A program made the translations under genes and the position numbers. Positions 43,960 through 52,728 of a stretch of DNA of 64,000 bases are shown here, in pieces. Below the pieces are notes generated by a model. That model did no database searches. It was not told the origin of the DNA and saw only the letters and a list, made by a program, of their open reading frames with translations. Each line of letters begins with the position of its first letter. The stretch's first letter is position 1. Source of the stretch: Rhizobium sp. BT03 (GTDB lineage Bacteria > Pseudomonadota > Alphaproteobacteria > Rhizobiales > Rhizobiaceae); the NCBI RefSeq assembly GCF_030053155.1, contig NZ_CP125640.1, positions 2,542,001-2,606,000 on the forward strand, read 5' to 3'.

Positions 43960-45812
43960 GGCATCTGACCCGGCGCTTCGATGGCGCTGACGGTCACGCC
44001 CTTTTCCCGCACCAGGGCCTCCAACGCCACAATATCAGGCGCTTTCGGCGGCCGCGTCCAGGCCGACGAAACGGCAGTGGGATCGTCGAGTGCCAGCACC
44101 GCCGTCACCAGAATGGTTTCGCCGGCCGGAATCTGACCACGCAGCTGCGGCACGATGGTTTTGGCGACGATCACATTGGTGTTGGGCTGCGCCTTCTGCG
44201 CCAGCCCCGCGCGCTTGACTGAGGAACCGAGATCCAGAATGCCGGTGAAATCGGTTTGACCGATCGCATAGGCTGCCCCCTCCGAAGCCGACAGCCTATC
44301 CTGCTCGAAATCGCGGCGGCCGATGGCAAAGCCGCCTTCGGCAATCCGCAGCGGCCGGCCCGACCTGATCCGGTGGAGGCGGATATGCCAGGGGGCGGCG
44401 GGCACGAGCCAGGTTTCGACTTCGGCATCGGGGAAGGGCGACCATTTCGAATGAAGCACATCACCCGCGAGCCGGGCCTCCTCATTCGTTTCACGCACGC
44501 GGTAGTGCAGGCCGTCATCGCTGAAAGCCAGCATCGAATCGAAGGCGGCCAGCGCAAAGCCGCGCTCATCCGACTCGACGCTGAAGCCGTAACGGGCCGA
44601 ATATGCGAATTTTGCGTATTTCTCGGTGCCGAAACGCATCTGCAGGTTTTCCTGGCCGGAGGATAGCGCCACGACATCGCCGCCTGCCCGCATCAGAACC
44701 ATGCCGGGATGACGCTGGGGAATGACTTCGGGCGCCTGCTCCGGCGCCTTCTCGCTGGCGGTCCAGAAGGGATGATCCTCGGCGATCGCCAGCGGCAGAA
44801 AGGCCTTCAAGGCCCAGTAGGGCGAGCCGGCGGAATTGTAGCTCTCCGACATCAAGAGGTTCGGATAACCGAAACCGATCGACAGCACGCCGTCGCGATC
44901 GGCGATCGGCTTATCCCTCCACCAGCGCAGATGCTGCAGGCAGAGATGCTTGACCTCGCCCCAGGGCAGCGCCTCGACATCGGCAAAGGCGAGCACCGAC
45001 CAGAAGCCGGCGCAGGCGAAGCGATAAGTCAGGCTGCGGCCGAAGGGGATCGTTGCGCCATCGGCGGCAAACCAGTGGCGGAAATCCCGGGCGAACAGGA
45101 TCGCCCGTTCGCGGTAGCGCCTGGCGTAATCGTCGTCGACGAGCTTCGAATAGATCAGCCCGTAAAAATGCATGGCGAAGGGGATGTAGTGGTCGATGCG
45201 GCGGACATTGCCGTCACGATACCAGCCGTCGCCGATATAGAAGCCCTCGAGCTCTTCCAGATATTGCCGCGTCAGGCTGCGGTCGAAATCGGCGCCGAGG
45301 CGATCGAGGGCGATGTCGACGAAAATCCGGAAGAATTTCCAGTTGTTGTCGGCATAGTCGAACTGCCTGGCATGTTTGAGATAGGCGATGAGATTGCCGC
45401 GGGCGCGCTGATCGAGCGGTTCCCAGATTTTTTCCGGCACCAGCGCCAGGGCAAAACCGACAGCAGCAAGCTCGACCATCCGCTGGTCGCGGCCATTGAC
45501 CGTTCCCCAATATTCGGGATGGGCGGGATCGGTGCCGTTGGCGAGGCCTTCGGCGAACCGATGCCAGTGGGCGAAGTCGCCCTTGCCGGCGCCAAGCGGC
45601 GCCAGTCCCCAGAGCGGGCGGGCGAAGCCTTCGAGATCGGCCGCCGCCCGGTCGAAATGGGCGGCGGCACCGCTCAGCCTGACGCGGGCATTGCCTTTCG
45701 AAAAACAGGTAAGCAGCGGGTCGAAGAGATCAAGCAGGGCCCGGCTCATATCGGCACGGGTTTCGAGCGGATTGCCGGCGAGCGGGTTGGCGCTGGCGGG
45801 ATCATAGGTCAT
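43956..45812 (-). CDS. DUF2264 family protein, probable glycan-active enzyme
   Basis: A 618-residue protein of the DUF2264 family. The N-terminal 390 residues are an (alpha/alpha)-barrel-like domain with RFAEGLANGTDPAHPEYWG, DNNWKFFRIFVDIAL and IDHYIPFAMHFYGLIY. The rest is a beta-rich domain with FAYSARYGFSVESDERG. No signal peptide is seen, so it is cytoplasmic. Some DUF2264 relatives are reported as glycosidases on uronic-acid sugars, which I recall only loosely. It sits between a LacI regulator and a 2-hydroxyacid dehydrogenase. The ATG at 45812 was chosen since the frame upstream lies in the regulator gene. Confidence 0.85.
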   Translation of the reverse strand: MTYDPASANPLAGNPLETRADMSRALLDLFDPLLTCFSKGNARVRLSGAAAHFDRAAADLEGFARPLWGLAPLGAGKGDFAHWHRFAEGLANGTDPAHPEYWGTVNGRDQRMVELAAVGFALALVPEKIWEPLDQRARGNLIAYLKHARQFDYADNNWKFFRIFVDIALDRLGADFDRSLTRQYLEELEGFYIGDGWYRDGNVRRIDHYIPFAMHFYGLIYSKLVDDDYARRYRERAILFARDFRHWFAADGATIPFGRSLTYRFACAGFWSVLAFADVEALPWGEVKHLCLQHLRWWRDKPIADRDGVLSIGFGYPNLLMSESYNSAGSPYWALKAFLPLAIAEDHPFWTASEKAPEQAPEVIPQRHPGMVLMRAGGDVVALSSGQENLQMRFGTEKYAKFAYSARYGFSVESDERGFALAAFDSMLAFSDDGLHYRVRETNEEARLAGDVLHSKWSPFPDAEVETWLVPAAPWHIRLHRIRSGRPLRIAEGGFAIGRRDFEQDRLSASEGAAYAIGQTDFTGILDLGSSVKRAGLAQKAQPNTNVIVAKTIVPQLRGQIPAGETILVTAVLALDDPTAVSSAWTRPPKAPDIVALEALVREKGVTVSAIEAPGQMP

Positions 45813-45816
45813 CGGA

Positions 45817-46848
45817 TCACTCACGGGTTTCAGCGTTCGGAACGGTCCCTCCCGCAACGGGAACGACAGCCTGGCAGATGTGGCGCGCCGGCGCCGTCCT
45901 GTTGCGGAAACGCGACAGCATCAGCGAGACGGCTTCACGCCCGAGCGCGGCGCGGTCGACGCGCATGGTGGAAAGCTGCGGATTGGTCATCAGCGCGCAG
46001 GGCAGATCATCGAAGCCGACGATCGCGAAATCCTCCGGCACCCGCAGACCGGCTTCGGTGACGGCCTCCAGCACGCCGACGGCGATGAAATCATTCATGC
46101 AGAAGGCGGCGGTGAAACCGGCATTTTCGGCAAGGATCGCGGCCGTGCGTTCATGGGCCTCGCCGCTGGCGCTGCCCTGCAGTGCGAGCGGCACGAAACG
46201 GCCCTCGGCACCGGGAACGGCGGCGATGGCCGCCTCGAAACCGCGGATGCGCTCCCGGATCGTATGGCGGTGCGAGCCGCTCAGATGCAGGATGCGGCGA
46301 TGGCCGGCCTTCATCAATCGGCTGGCCGCCTGATAGGCGCCGAAGAAATTAGCCGGCGAAACGCCGTCGAACTGCATTCTGGGATCGGTGCCGTTGACGA
46401 GGACGGCCGGCGTCATGGTCTCCCGCAGCCAGCCGCGCAGCATCTCGTTCGGATCGATGCCGACAAGAAAGAGCCCTTCGGCGCCCGCTGCCTGCATATA
46501 GTCGCGCACGGCGTCCGGGGTGGTGCGATCCTCGCGGACCATGCGGATTTCGAAGGGCATGCCCGCTTCGGCGGCTCCGGCGCGCAAGCCGTCGACGATG
46601 GCCTCATAAAAGACGCTGAGGCCGCCGGTGACGCCGTCGCTGGCGATCAGCGCCAGCCCGCCGGCAACGGCTTCAGTCGCAGATTTGACCGGATAGCCAT
46701 GCTCGGCCGCCACCTTCAGGATCTGGCGGCGCACGGTTTCGCTGATGCCGGGTTCGTTGGCAAGCACCCGCGACACCGTGGAGACGGAGACGCCGGCCAA
46801 TGTGGCGATATCGGCCTGGCGCGGCCGTCTGATCTTTTGTTCGTTCAT
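45817..46848 (-). CDS. LacI family transcriptional regulator
   Basis: A 343-residue LacI protein with the N-terminal helix-turn-helix and hinge (ADIATLAGVSVSTVSRVLAN) and a periplasmic-binding-protein-like effector domain (ALIASDGVTGGLSVFYEAIV, FCMNDFIAVGVLEAV, VGFDDLPCALMTNPQLSTM). It lies five bases before the DUF2264 gene in one operon, and divergent from the orphan binding protein at 46994. A dyad in the shared promoter is the likely operator. It should respond to a sugar or sugar derivative. Confidence 0.92.
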   Translation of the reverse strand: MNEQKIRRPRQADIATLAGVSVSTVSRVLANEPGISETVRRQILKVAAEHGYPVKSATEAVAGGLALIASDGVTGGLSVFYEAIVDGLRAGAAEAGMPFEIRMVREDRTTPDAVRDYMQAAGAEGLFLVGIDPNEMLRGWLRETMTPAVLVNGTDPRMQFDGVSPANFFGAYQAASRLMKAGHRRILHLSGSHRHTIRERIRGFEAAIAAVPGAEGRFVPLALQGSASGEAHERTAAILAENAGFTAAFCMNDFIAVGVLEAVTEAGLRVPEDFAIVGFDDLPCALMTNPQLSTMRVDRAALGREAVSLMLSRFRNRTAPARHICQAVVPVAGGTVPNAETRE

Positions 46849-46870
46849 AACCAAAGCTTATGCAAGTTAT

Positions 46871-46903
46871 GCAAATTTGCAAGATAATCATTATTTCTTG
46901 CAA
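46871..46903. promoter_or_regulatory. Probable LacI operator between lacI-type gene and binding protein gene
   Basis: TTGCAAGA at 46877-46884 and TCTTGCAA at 46896-46903 form an inverted repeat with an 11-base spacer. It overlaps a perfect 10-base palindrome GCAAATTTGC at 46871-46880. The sites lie 30-55 bases before the LacI gene and about 90 before the binding protein gene. Confidence 0.6.
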
Positions 46904-46993
46904 TGAATATTTTTTTGCGTACTCTTTATGACGAATTGCTCGCAAACGCCATTGGGAGGATGGCAGCGGGCATATTGGGGCAAGGAGGATATC

Positions 46994-48280
46994 ATGCAGG
47001 TCAACCGCCGTTCATTTCTGATGGGTACAGCCGGAGCAGCCGCCGGCCTCGCCTTTGGCGCGGGAAGCGCCGTTCCGGCTTTTGCCGAAGACGTATCGCT
47101 GCGCGCCATGTGGTGGGGCTCGAACGACCGCGCCAAGCGCACGCTTGACGTCGCCAAACTCTACCAGTCGAAGACGTCAGGCGTCACGATCGTCGGTGAA
47201 TCGCTGTCGGGCGACGGCTACTGGACGAAGCTCGCCACCCAGATGGCCGGCCGCGCCATCGCCGATGTCTTCCAGCTCGAGCCGGGAACGATCTCCGATT
47301 ATTCCAAGCGCGGCGCCTGCATGCCGCTCGACGAATTCGTCCCCTCGACGCTGAAGGTCCAGTCCTTCGGCGCCGACATGCTGAAACTGACCACCATCGA
47401 CGGCAAACTCTATGGTGTCGGCCTCGGCCTCAACTCCTTCTCGATGTTCTTCGACACCGTCGAATTCGAAAAGGCCGGCATCCCGCTGCCGACACCCGAA
47501 CTGACCTGGGATGAGTATGCCAAGCTCGCCGTCGAACTCACCAAGTCTTCCGGCAAGAGCGGAGGACCCTATGCGGCCCGCTACGCCTATGTGTTCGACG
47601 CCTGGCTGCGCCAGCGCGGCAAGAGCCTTTTTGCCAAGGAAACCGTCGGGCTCGGCTTTACGGCCGACGATGCCACGGAATGGTTCGACTATTGGGAGAA
47701 GCTGCGCAAGGCGGGCGGCACCGTTGCCGCCGACGTCCAGACGCTCGATCAGAACACCATCGACACCAATTGCCTTGGTCTCGGCAAATCGGTGATCGGC
47801 ATGGCCTATTCCAACCAGATGGTCGGCTATCAGCTGATCATCAAGAACAAGCTCGGCATCACCATGCTGCCGCGGGAAAAGAAGGGCGGCCCGTCGGGCC
47901 ACTACTACCGTCCCGCACTGATCTGGAGTCTCGGCGCCACGACGAAGAACGGCGAAGCGGCCGCGAAATTCATCGATTTCTTCGTCAACGATATCGAGGC
48001 CGGCAAGATCCTCGGCGTCGAGCGCGGCGTGCCGATGTCGCCGGCCGTGCGTGAAGCCATTCTGCCTCAGCTCAACCCGACGGAGCAGGAAACGGTCAAA
48101 TACGTCAATCTTCTCAAGGATCAGGTCGGCGAATATCCGCCGCCGGTGCCGATGGGCGCAACCCAGTTCGACCAGCGCGTCCTGCGCCCGATCTGCGACG
48201 AACTCGCCTTCGAACGGATTTCGCCGGCCGATGCGGCGACCCGGCTCGTCGAAGAGGGTAAGGCGACGCTCAAAGGATGA
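46994..48280 (+). CDS. Orphan sugar-binding protein (ABC type)
   Basis: A 428-residue family 1 binding protein with a Tat-like signal (NRRSFLMGTAGAAAGLAFG, cleaved after AFA). Its mature start is LRAMWWGSNDRAKRT; later motifs are GDGYWTKLATQMAGRAIADV and LGVERGVPMSPAVRE. It is the same length as, and clearly paralogous to, the binding protein at 36135-37421. No permease or ATPase gene follows; a terminator lies 18 bases after the stop. It may share the permeases of the neighbouring ABC operon. AAGGAGGATATC before the ATG decides the start. Confidence 0.9.
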   Translation: MQVNRRSFLMGTAGAAAGLAFGAGSAVPAFAEDVSLRAMWWGSNDRAKRTLDVAKLYQSKTSGVTIVGESLSGDGYWTKLATQMAGRAIADVFQLEPGTISDYSKRGACMPLDEFVPSTLKVQSFGADMLKLTTIDGKLYGVGLGLNSFSMFFDTVEFEKAGIPLPTPELTWDEYAKLAVELTKSSGKSGGPYAARYAYVFDAWLRQRGKSLFAKETVGLGFTADDATEWFDYWEKLRKAGGTVAADVQTLDQNTIDTNCLGLGKSVIGMAYSNQMVGYQLIIKNKLGITMLPREKKGGPSGHYYRPALIWSLGATTKNGEAAAKFIDFFVNDIEAGKILGVERGVPMSPAVREAILPQLNPTEQETVKYVNLLKDQVGEYPPPVPMGATQFDQRVLRPICDELAFERISPADAATRLVEEGKATLKG

Positions 48281-48297
48281 GCGATCGCCCGACATGA

Positions 48298-48335
48298 AGA
48301 GAGGCCCGCGAACCCCGGCGGGCCTCTCTCGTTTT
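48298..48335. terminator. Bidirectional rho-independent terminator
   Basis: A 12-bp stem AGAGAGGCCCGC (48298-48309) with GCGGGCCTCTCT (48318-48329), followed by CGTTTTG. It lies between the convergent binding protein and GH26-like genes and can serve both. Confidence 0.88.
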
Positions 48336-48341
48336 GCGGTA

Positions 48342-49310
48342 TCAGTTGCCTACGCTTTCGACCACGCGCCAGTCCGGCCGGCCGAGATCGAACGGCCAGG
48401 CGTGCACATCCCGGTCGTTGAAGTAGACGACCTCCTGCAAGTTCGGAAAGGCGCTCTGCTTCAGCGTCGCGGTTTCGATCCAGGGCCTGACATAGGCGTC
48501 GCCGCCTTCATAACCCAGCTCCGCCACCCAGACCGGCTTGCCGTAGCCGGCGACGAGATCGTAACCCTGCTTCAGCGCTTCGGCGAACGTGCGATGCTTG
48601 TTGTAGGCAAGCTCGTCGTAGCGTTCCAGGCCAAAGACCGAGAGGCCGACGAGATCGACATAATCGTCGCCGGGGTAGTAGTCCTGCAAGCCGGGCTCAC
48701 CCTTCGGCGACCACATGATTTCAGTGCCCGGCGCCTCCTGGCGGACGATATCCATCATTCGCTTGTAGGCGGCGATATAATCGCGCGGATTCCACCCGGA
48801 CCATGAGAACCGTCCCGACTTGTCCTCCATCTCCTGGCCCCAGCGGACGATCACCGGGCTTTTCAGCTGGGATATCATCTGCGCGATCGCCCGCATGTTG
48901 ACATCGTAATCGCCGCGCAGGACCTTCTGGCGAAGCTCGTTGGAGGTCAGCCGCCAGTCGACGTCCCAGGACCACGGCTCCACTGAGATCAGCATATTGC
49001 GGCCCCTGGCCAGCGCGTAGGCATCAGCGACGCGCAGCGTCTCCAGATCGACGTCCTCCCAGGGCAGGAACAGGGCCTCGGTCGAGACATTCGATTGCGC
49101 GCCGAAGTCGCCATGCGGATCGTAGGCGCCGAACTTGATGCCGTCGGAATGCAGAACGGGGCGTTTGTCGATGATCGTCTGGACGCCTGCCGCCGGGTTC
49201 GGAACAATGCCGGCATATTGCATCTCGCTTCGGCCAGGCATATCAGCGGCACACAGCAGGAGCAGTGCCATCGCTGCGGTCGAGAGGTTTTTTTTCATCA
49301 GCTTCTTCAC
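48342..49310 (-). CDS. Secreted GH26-like glycoside hydrolase
   Basis: A 322-residue protein with a signal peptide (1 to about 28) and a clan GH-A TIM barrel. Glu 160 in VRWGQEMEDKSG is the likely acid/base and Glu 264 in KPVWVAELGYEG the likely nucleophile. DYYPGDDYVDLVGLSVFG matches the GH26 strand before the active site. GH26 enzymes include beta-mannanases and related endo-glycanases. As the last gene of a polysaccharide operon, it may trim or release the polymer made by the GT2 synthase. The assignment to GH26 rather than a sister family is moderate. Confidence 0.8.
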   Translation of the reverse strand: MKKLMKKNLSTAAMALLLLCAADMPGRSEMQYAGIVPNPAAGVQTIIDKRPVLHSDGIKFGAYDPHGDFGAQSNVSTEALFLPWEDVDLETLRVADAYALARGRNMLISVEPWSWDVDWRLTSNELRQKVLRGDYDVNMRAIAQMISQLKSPVIVRWGQEMEDKSGRFSWSGWNPRDYIAAYKRMMDIVRQEAPGTEIMWSPKGEPGLQDYYPGDDYVDLVGLSVFGLERYDELAYNKHRTFAEALKQGYDLVAGYGKPVWVAELGYEGGDAYVRPWIETATLKQSAFPNLQEVVYFNDRDVHAWPFDLGRPDWRVVESVGN

Positions 49311-49313
49311 GGC

Positions 49314-49841
49314 TCACCCTCCTTTTCGGGCTACTTCCTGGCTCAGCAGGACCTGCTTCAGGTCATGCGCCTTGGCGCTGACCGAATCCATGGGAACGAG
49401 CTTGCGAAACTCGTCATCAACGCGCACGGACGCATGACGGAAGACGTACCAATTGCCGTCCGGCTGGCGCCGCTGATAGATCGTGTTGCCGATCTTGCGG
49501 TGGCCGAAACAGGTGCTGGCGCGGGCCGCACCTTCGGCATTCGTCCAGGTGGCGCGCATGCAGAGCTGACCGAGATCGTCGACCACCCACTTGCCTTCGG
49601 CGAAGGATTGCTTGCCCTTGTCGTTCACCCAGGCGACGAACCGCCGGCCGTCATCCGAGAAACGGCCGCCGCCGGTGTTCCAGACCCAGGTCTTGTCGCC
49701 GTAGATGCGGTAGAGCTCATAGGCACTGAGCGGCGTCGGCGTCGCCGCCTTCTTGCCGGCTGCCTCGGCGCCATGTGCCGCCAACGGCAGGCATAGGCTG
49801 AGAGCAAGCGCTGCTCCATAAAGTTTCGATCCGATACGCAT
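49314..49841 (-). CDS. DUF995 family exported protein
   Basis: A 175-residue protein with a signal peptide (1 to about 24, ending AHGAEA). The DUF995-like body includes SAYELYRIYGDKTWVWNTGG, GGRFSDDGRRFVAWV and FGHRKIGNTIYQRRQPDGNW. It is probably periplasmic; function is unknown, but DUF995 proteins are frequent in rhizobial envelope and polysaccharide loci. The ATG at 49841 has AGGAGGATGTA before it, which fixes the start. Four bases separate it from the GH26-like gene. Confidence 0.75.
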   Translation of the reverse strand: MRIGSKLYGAALALSLCLPLAAHGAEAAGKKAATPTPLSAYELYRIYGDKTWVWNTGGGRFSDDGRRFVAWVNDKGKQSFAEGKWVVDDLGQLCMRATWTNAEGAARASTCFGHRKIGNTIYQRRQPDGNWYVFRHASVRVDDEFRKLVPMDSVSAKAHDLKQVLLSQEVARKGG

Positions 49842-49878
49842 TACATCCTCCTGTTCGGCACTTGCCGGCTCCGCCGGC

Positions 49879-51747
49879 TCAGACACCCTGTTGGTCCCGT
49901 CCCATGTTGCCGAACCCATTCCATTTGAGACGGAATTTCGTGATCTTGGTCTTGCCGCCGCCGAGGCCGGCACCGGCCACGGCAAATTGCGTTTCGGTGA
50001 AGCTGACGAATGGCTGGCCGTGGGAAAGGGCTTCGAGGCTGCGGAGACCATGGCTGCCCAGCTGCATGCCGCCGGTAAACCAGATGGCAAGCCCCATGGC
50101 GGTCGCGAGCCGCAGCCCGTGCGATTGCGGCAGCAGCGGCAGGCCGTTCTCGATCGCATGGCGAACGACGATCAGCACCGCCACCGACAGATAGATCGAG
50201 AGGTTTATCGCCGCGAAAATATAAAAGCCTTGGGCGGCGGCGGCCTCGCTGGCGAGCGCTATGGCGACGGCGCACAGCCCGGCGAGCGCGATATAGGGCG
50301 CGACGACGCGCAGCGGCAGAGAATGCTGCTGCTGCTTTCCCTTCGGCGTGATGCGGAAATCGACGAAGGAGCCGGAGATATAATCGCGCATGGCCGCCAG
50401 GCTGCCGGCGAGCGACCATGGCCAGCGCAGGAAGATGAAGGCCAGCCCCTCCCAGCCGAACAGTTTCGCATCATGCGGCCTGAAGCTTCCCGTCGCTCGC
50501 CAGAAGACGGAAAACAGCGTCAGCACGACCGATATCGGCGCGAAATGCAGCAGAAAATCCGGATAGGTGACGTTGACGAAAACATGGCCCGTCAGCAGGG
50601 CGGCAACCGGCAGCAGGAACATCACCGCCATGAAAACGGAAAAGAGCGGATACCACAGCTGCGAGAACACGAACTGAAATTTCAGCCGCCACGGCAGATG
50701 CGCGATGTAGCGGCTGGAATGTTGCAGCAGAATGGTGACGAGGCTGCGCGACCACTGGAACTCCTGGACGACGAGATCGGCAAAATTCGCCGGGCCGTCA
50801 CCATGGGCGATCGCATCGACGGCATGCACGCCGCGCCAGCCGCCGGCATTCATCATCAGCGTCGTCGAATGGTCTTCGGCAAGCTCGGGGCCGAGGCCGC
50901 CGATCTGACGCAGCGCCGAGGTGCGAACCGCATAATGCGAGCCGATGCAAAGCGGCGCCCAGCCATTGTTGTAACCGGTCTGCAGCGAACCGTGCAGGCT
51001 GGCCTCGGCATAGAGCCTGCCGCGCGCGGCCCAGCTCGCAGCCGCATTCGCATCGCAGATGCTGGGCGCGGAGACATAACCGATTTCGGGGTCGGCGAAG
51101 GGACGCAGGACCTCGCGGAGATAGGTCGGCGTCGGCACATGATCGGCATCGAACTGGGCGACGAAATCGTAACGCGCATAGCCGAAATGATCGTAGAAAT
51201 AGGCGAGGTTGCCTTCCTTGCAGCGCGTCCGGCGCGGCCAGGTCGCACGATGATAGTCCGCCACCCCCTTTCGGGTGGAGATCAGCACGCCGCGCTCGGC
51301 GCACCAGCGCCGGGTCTCCTCCGAAGGATCCTCGTCGGCCAGCCAGACATCGAAATCGACGCCGACCTGGTCGAGCATCGCCTGCAGCGTGGCGCGGACG
51401 ACGGCAAAGGGCTCGGAGGGCGCCTTGGTGACCACCATCGCCACCCGCCCCTCCGGCAGCTCTGCGCGCGGGCTGACCGTCCGCGCATCGAGGAAGATCA
51501 GGATGAAATAGGCCGGGACGAGCGTGATCCAGCCCAATACCAGGGTGATGAGCACGAAGGCGGTCCAGGAAATGATGTGAGCCGACTGGCACCACCAGAT
51601 CCAGAAATAACCGAGCGCCGCCAGCCAGCAGAGGATGCCGAGGCCGTAAGCGGCGCGGTTCCAGCCGCTAAAAACAGGATCGAATGTATCTGCGGCGGCG
51701 GCTTTCGCCGTCCTGGCACGGTGGCCGATTTCCGAACCAATGCTCAT
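49879..51747 (-). CDS. Membrane glycosyltransferase 2, cellulose-synthase-like
   Basis: A 622-residue processive-type GT2. Two membrane helices are at the N terminus (about 33-85). The catalytic domain has ADED (137-140), DAD (200-202 in FVAQFDADHVPTP), ED (291-292, LAEDHSTT) and a QEFQWSRS motif (328-335) in the place of QxxRW. At least six more helices follow. No PilZ domain is seen. The start overlaps the galE stop. It probably extrudes a beta-linked polymer; glucomannan or a related heteroglycan is possible, given the GH26-like, GalE and decarboxylase neighbours. The exact polymer cannot be told. Confidence 0.88.
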   Translation of the reverse strand: MSIGSEIGHRARTAKAAAADTFDPVFSGWNRAAYGLGILCWLAALGYFWIWWCQSAHIISWTAFVLITLVLGWITLVPAYFILIFLDARTVSPRAELPEGRVAMVVTKAPSEPFAVVRATLQAMLDQVGVDFDVWLADEDPSEETRRWCAERGVLISTRKGVADYHRATWPRRTRCKEGNLAYFYDHFGYARYDFVAQFDADHVPTPTYLREVLRPFADPEIGYVSAPSICDANAAASWAARGRLYAEASLHGSLQTGYNNGWAPLCIGSHYAVRTSALRQIGGLGPELAEDHSTTLMMNAGGWRGVHAVDAIAHGDGPANFADLVVQEFQWSRSLVTILLQHSSRYIAHLPWRLKFQFVFSQLWYPLFSVFMAVMFLLPVAALLTGHVFVNVTYPDFLLHFAPISVVLTLFSVFWRATGSFRPHDAKLFGWEGLAFIFLRWPWSLAGSLAAMRDYISGSFVDFRITPKGKQQQHSLPLRVVAPYIALAGLCAVAIALASEAAAAQGFYIFAAINLSIYLSVAVLIVVRHAIENGLPLLPQSHGLRLATAMGLAIWFTGGMQLGSHGLRSLEALSHGQPFVSFTETQFAVAGAGLGGGKTKITKFRLKWNGFGNMGRDQQGV

Positions 51748-52727
51748 GCCGTCACCTTCAGGCCGAAAGTGGGACCGGCGGTGCGGATGATCGTATCAAT
51801 ATCGGAGAGAGCGGGCGTGAAGCCGAGTTCCGCCTTCGCTCTTGCCGTGTCGGCAAAGAGGATCGGCGGATCGCCGGCCCGGCGGGGCCGATAACGGACG
51901 GGAACTTCAAGGCCGGTCGCCCGATGGATGGCTTCGAGGATCTCGCGCACCGAAGTGCCTCGGCCGGAGCCGAGATTGACACTGAGCGAGCCGCCGTCGG
52001 CCATCAGGTGATTGACGGCGGCAAGATGGGCCTGCGCGAGATCGCTGACATGAATATAGTCGCGCACACAGGTTCCGTCTTCGGTCGGATAATCGGTGCC
52101 GAAGATATCGAGCCGCTCCAGCCTGCCGGCGGCAGCGAGAAGGGCGCGAGGGATGAGATGGGTCTCGGGCTGGTGGCGCTCGGCAAGCTCACCCTCCGGA
52201 TCGGCGCCGGCCGCATTGAAATAACGCAGCGCGGCGAAGCGGATCCCGTAGGCAGCCGCAAAATCCTCGAGCGCCATCTCGAAGATCAGTTTGGTGCGGC
52301 CGTAGGGATTGACCGGTTGCTGTGGCGTTTCCTCCCGTATCGGCAGGGTGGCGGGGACGCCATACGTGGCGCAGCTGCTCGAAAAGACGATCCGCTCGAT
52401 ATCCTGGTCGAGGCAGGCCTCCAGCAGCGTCAGGCTGCCGACGACGTTGTTGCGGTAATATTTCCTCGGCATCTCGACGGATTCGCCGACATAGGCATTG
52501 GCGCCGCAATGGATGACGCAATCGGGCGAAAACTCCGCGAGGGTCCGGCGCAGTGTCGCTGCATCGGCAAGATCCGCCCGGATCAGCGGCCCCCAGCGGA
52601 CACTGTCGGCATGCCCCGTCGAGAGATTGTCGTAGGTGACCGGGACCATGCCGGCACGCGCCAGCGTTTTGCAGATATGACTGCCTATGAAACCGGCGCC
52701 ACCGGTAACCAAGATGTAGCGGGGCAT
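51744..52727 (-). CDS. galE: UDP-glucose 4-epimerase
   Basis: A 327-residue extended SDR with the NAD motif VTGGAGFIGSH, DNLSTGHADSVRWG, the catalytic pair in SSCATYG and NPYGRTK, and the C-terminal GDPPILFADTARAKAELGF. It interconverts UDP-glucose and UDP-galactose, supplying precursors for the polymer synthase. The ATG at 52727 follows GGAGGCCGTATGAG. It is one base away from the preceding epimerase/decarboxylase stop. Other 4-epimerase substrates such as UDP-GlcNAc cannot be ruled out. Confidence 0.9.
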   Translation of the reverse strand: MPRYILVTGGAGFIGSHICKTLARAGMVPVTYDNLSTGHADSVRWGPLIRADLADAATLRRTLAEFSPDCVIHCGANAYVGESVEMPRKYYRNNVVGSLTLLEACLDQDIERIVFSSSCATYGVPATLPIREETPQQPVNPYGRTKLIFEMALEDFAAAYGIRFAALRYFNAAGADPEGELAERHQPETHLIPRALLAAAGRLERLDIFGTDYPTEDGTCVRDYIHVSDLAQAHLAAVNHLMADGGSLSVNLGSGRGTSVREILEAIHRATGLEVPVRYRPRRAGDPPILFADTARAKAELGFTPALSDIDTIIRTAGPTFGLKVTA

Positions 52728-52728
52728 C

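Noticed and set aside
49891..51894. A 667-codon plus-strand open frame over the glycosyltransferase gene
   Set aside because: Antisense to the GT2 gene, which has all catalytic motifs; the shadow product is Arg/Gly-rich and matches nothing.
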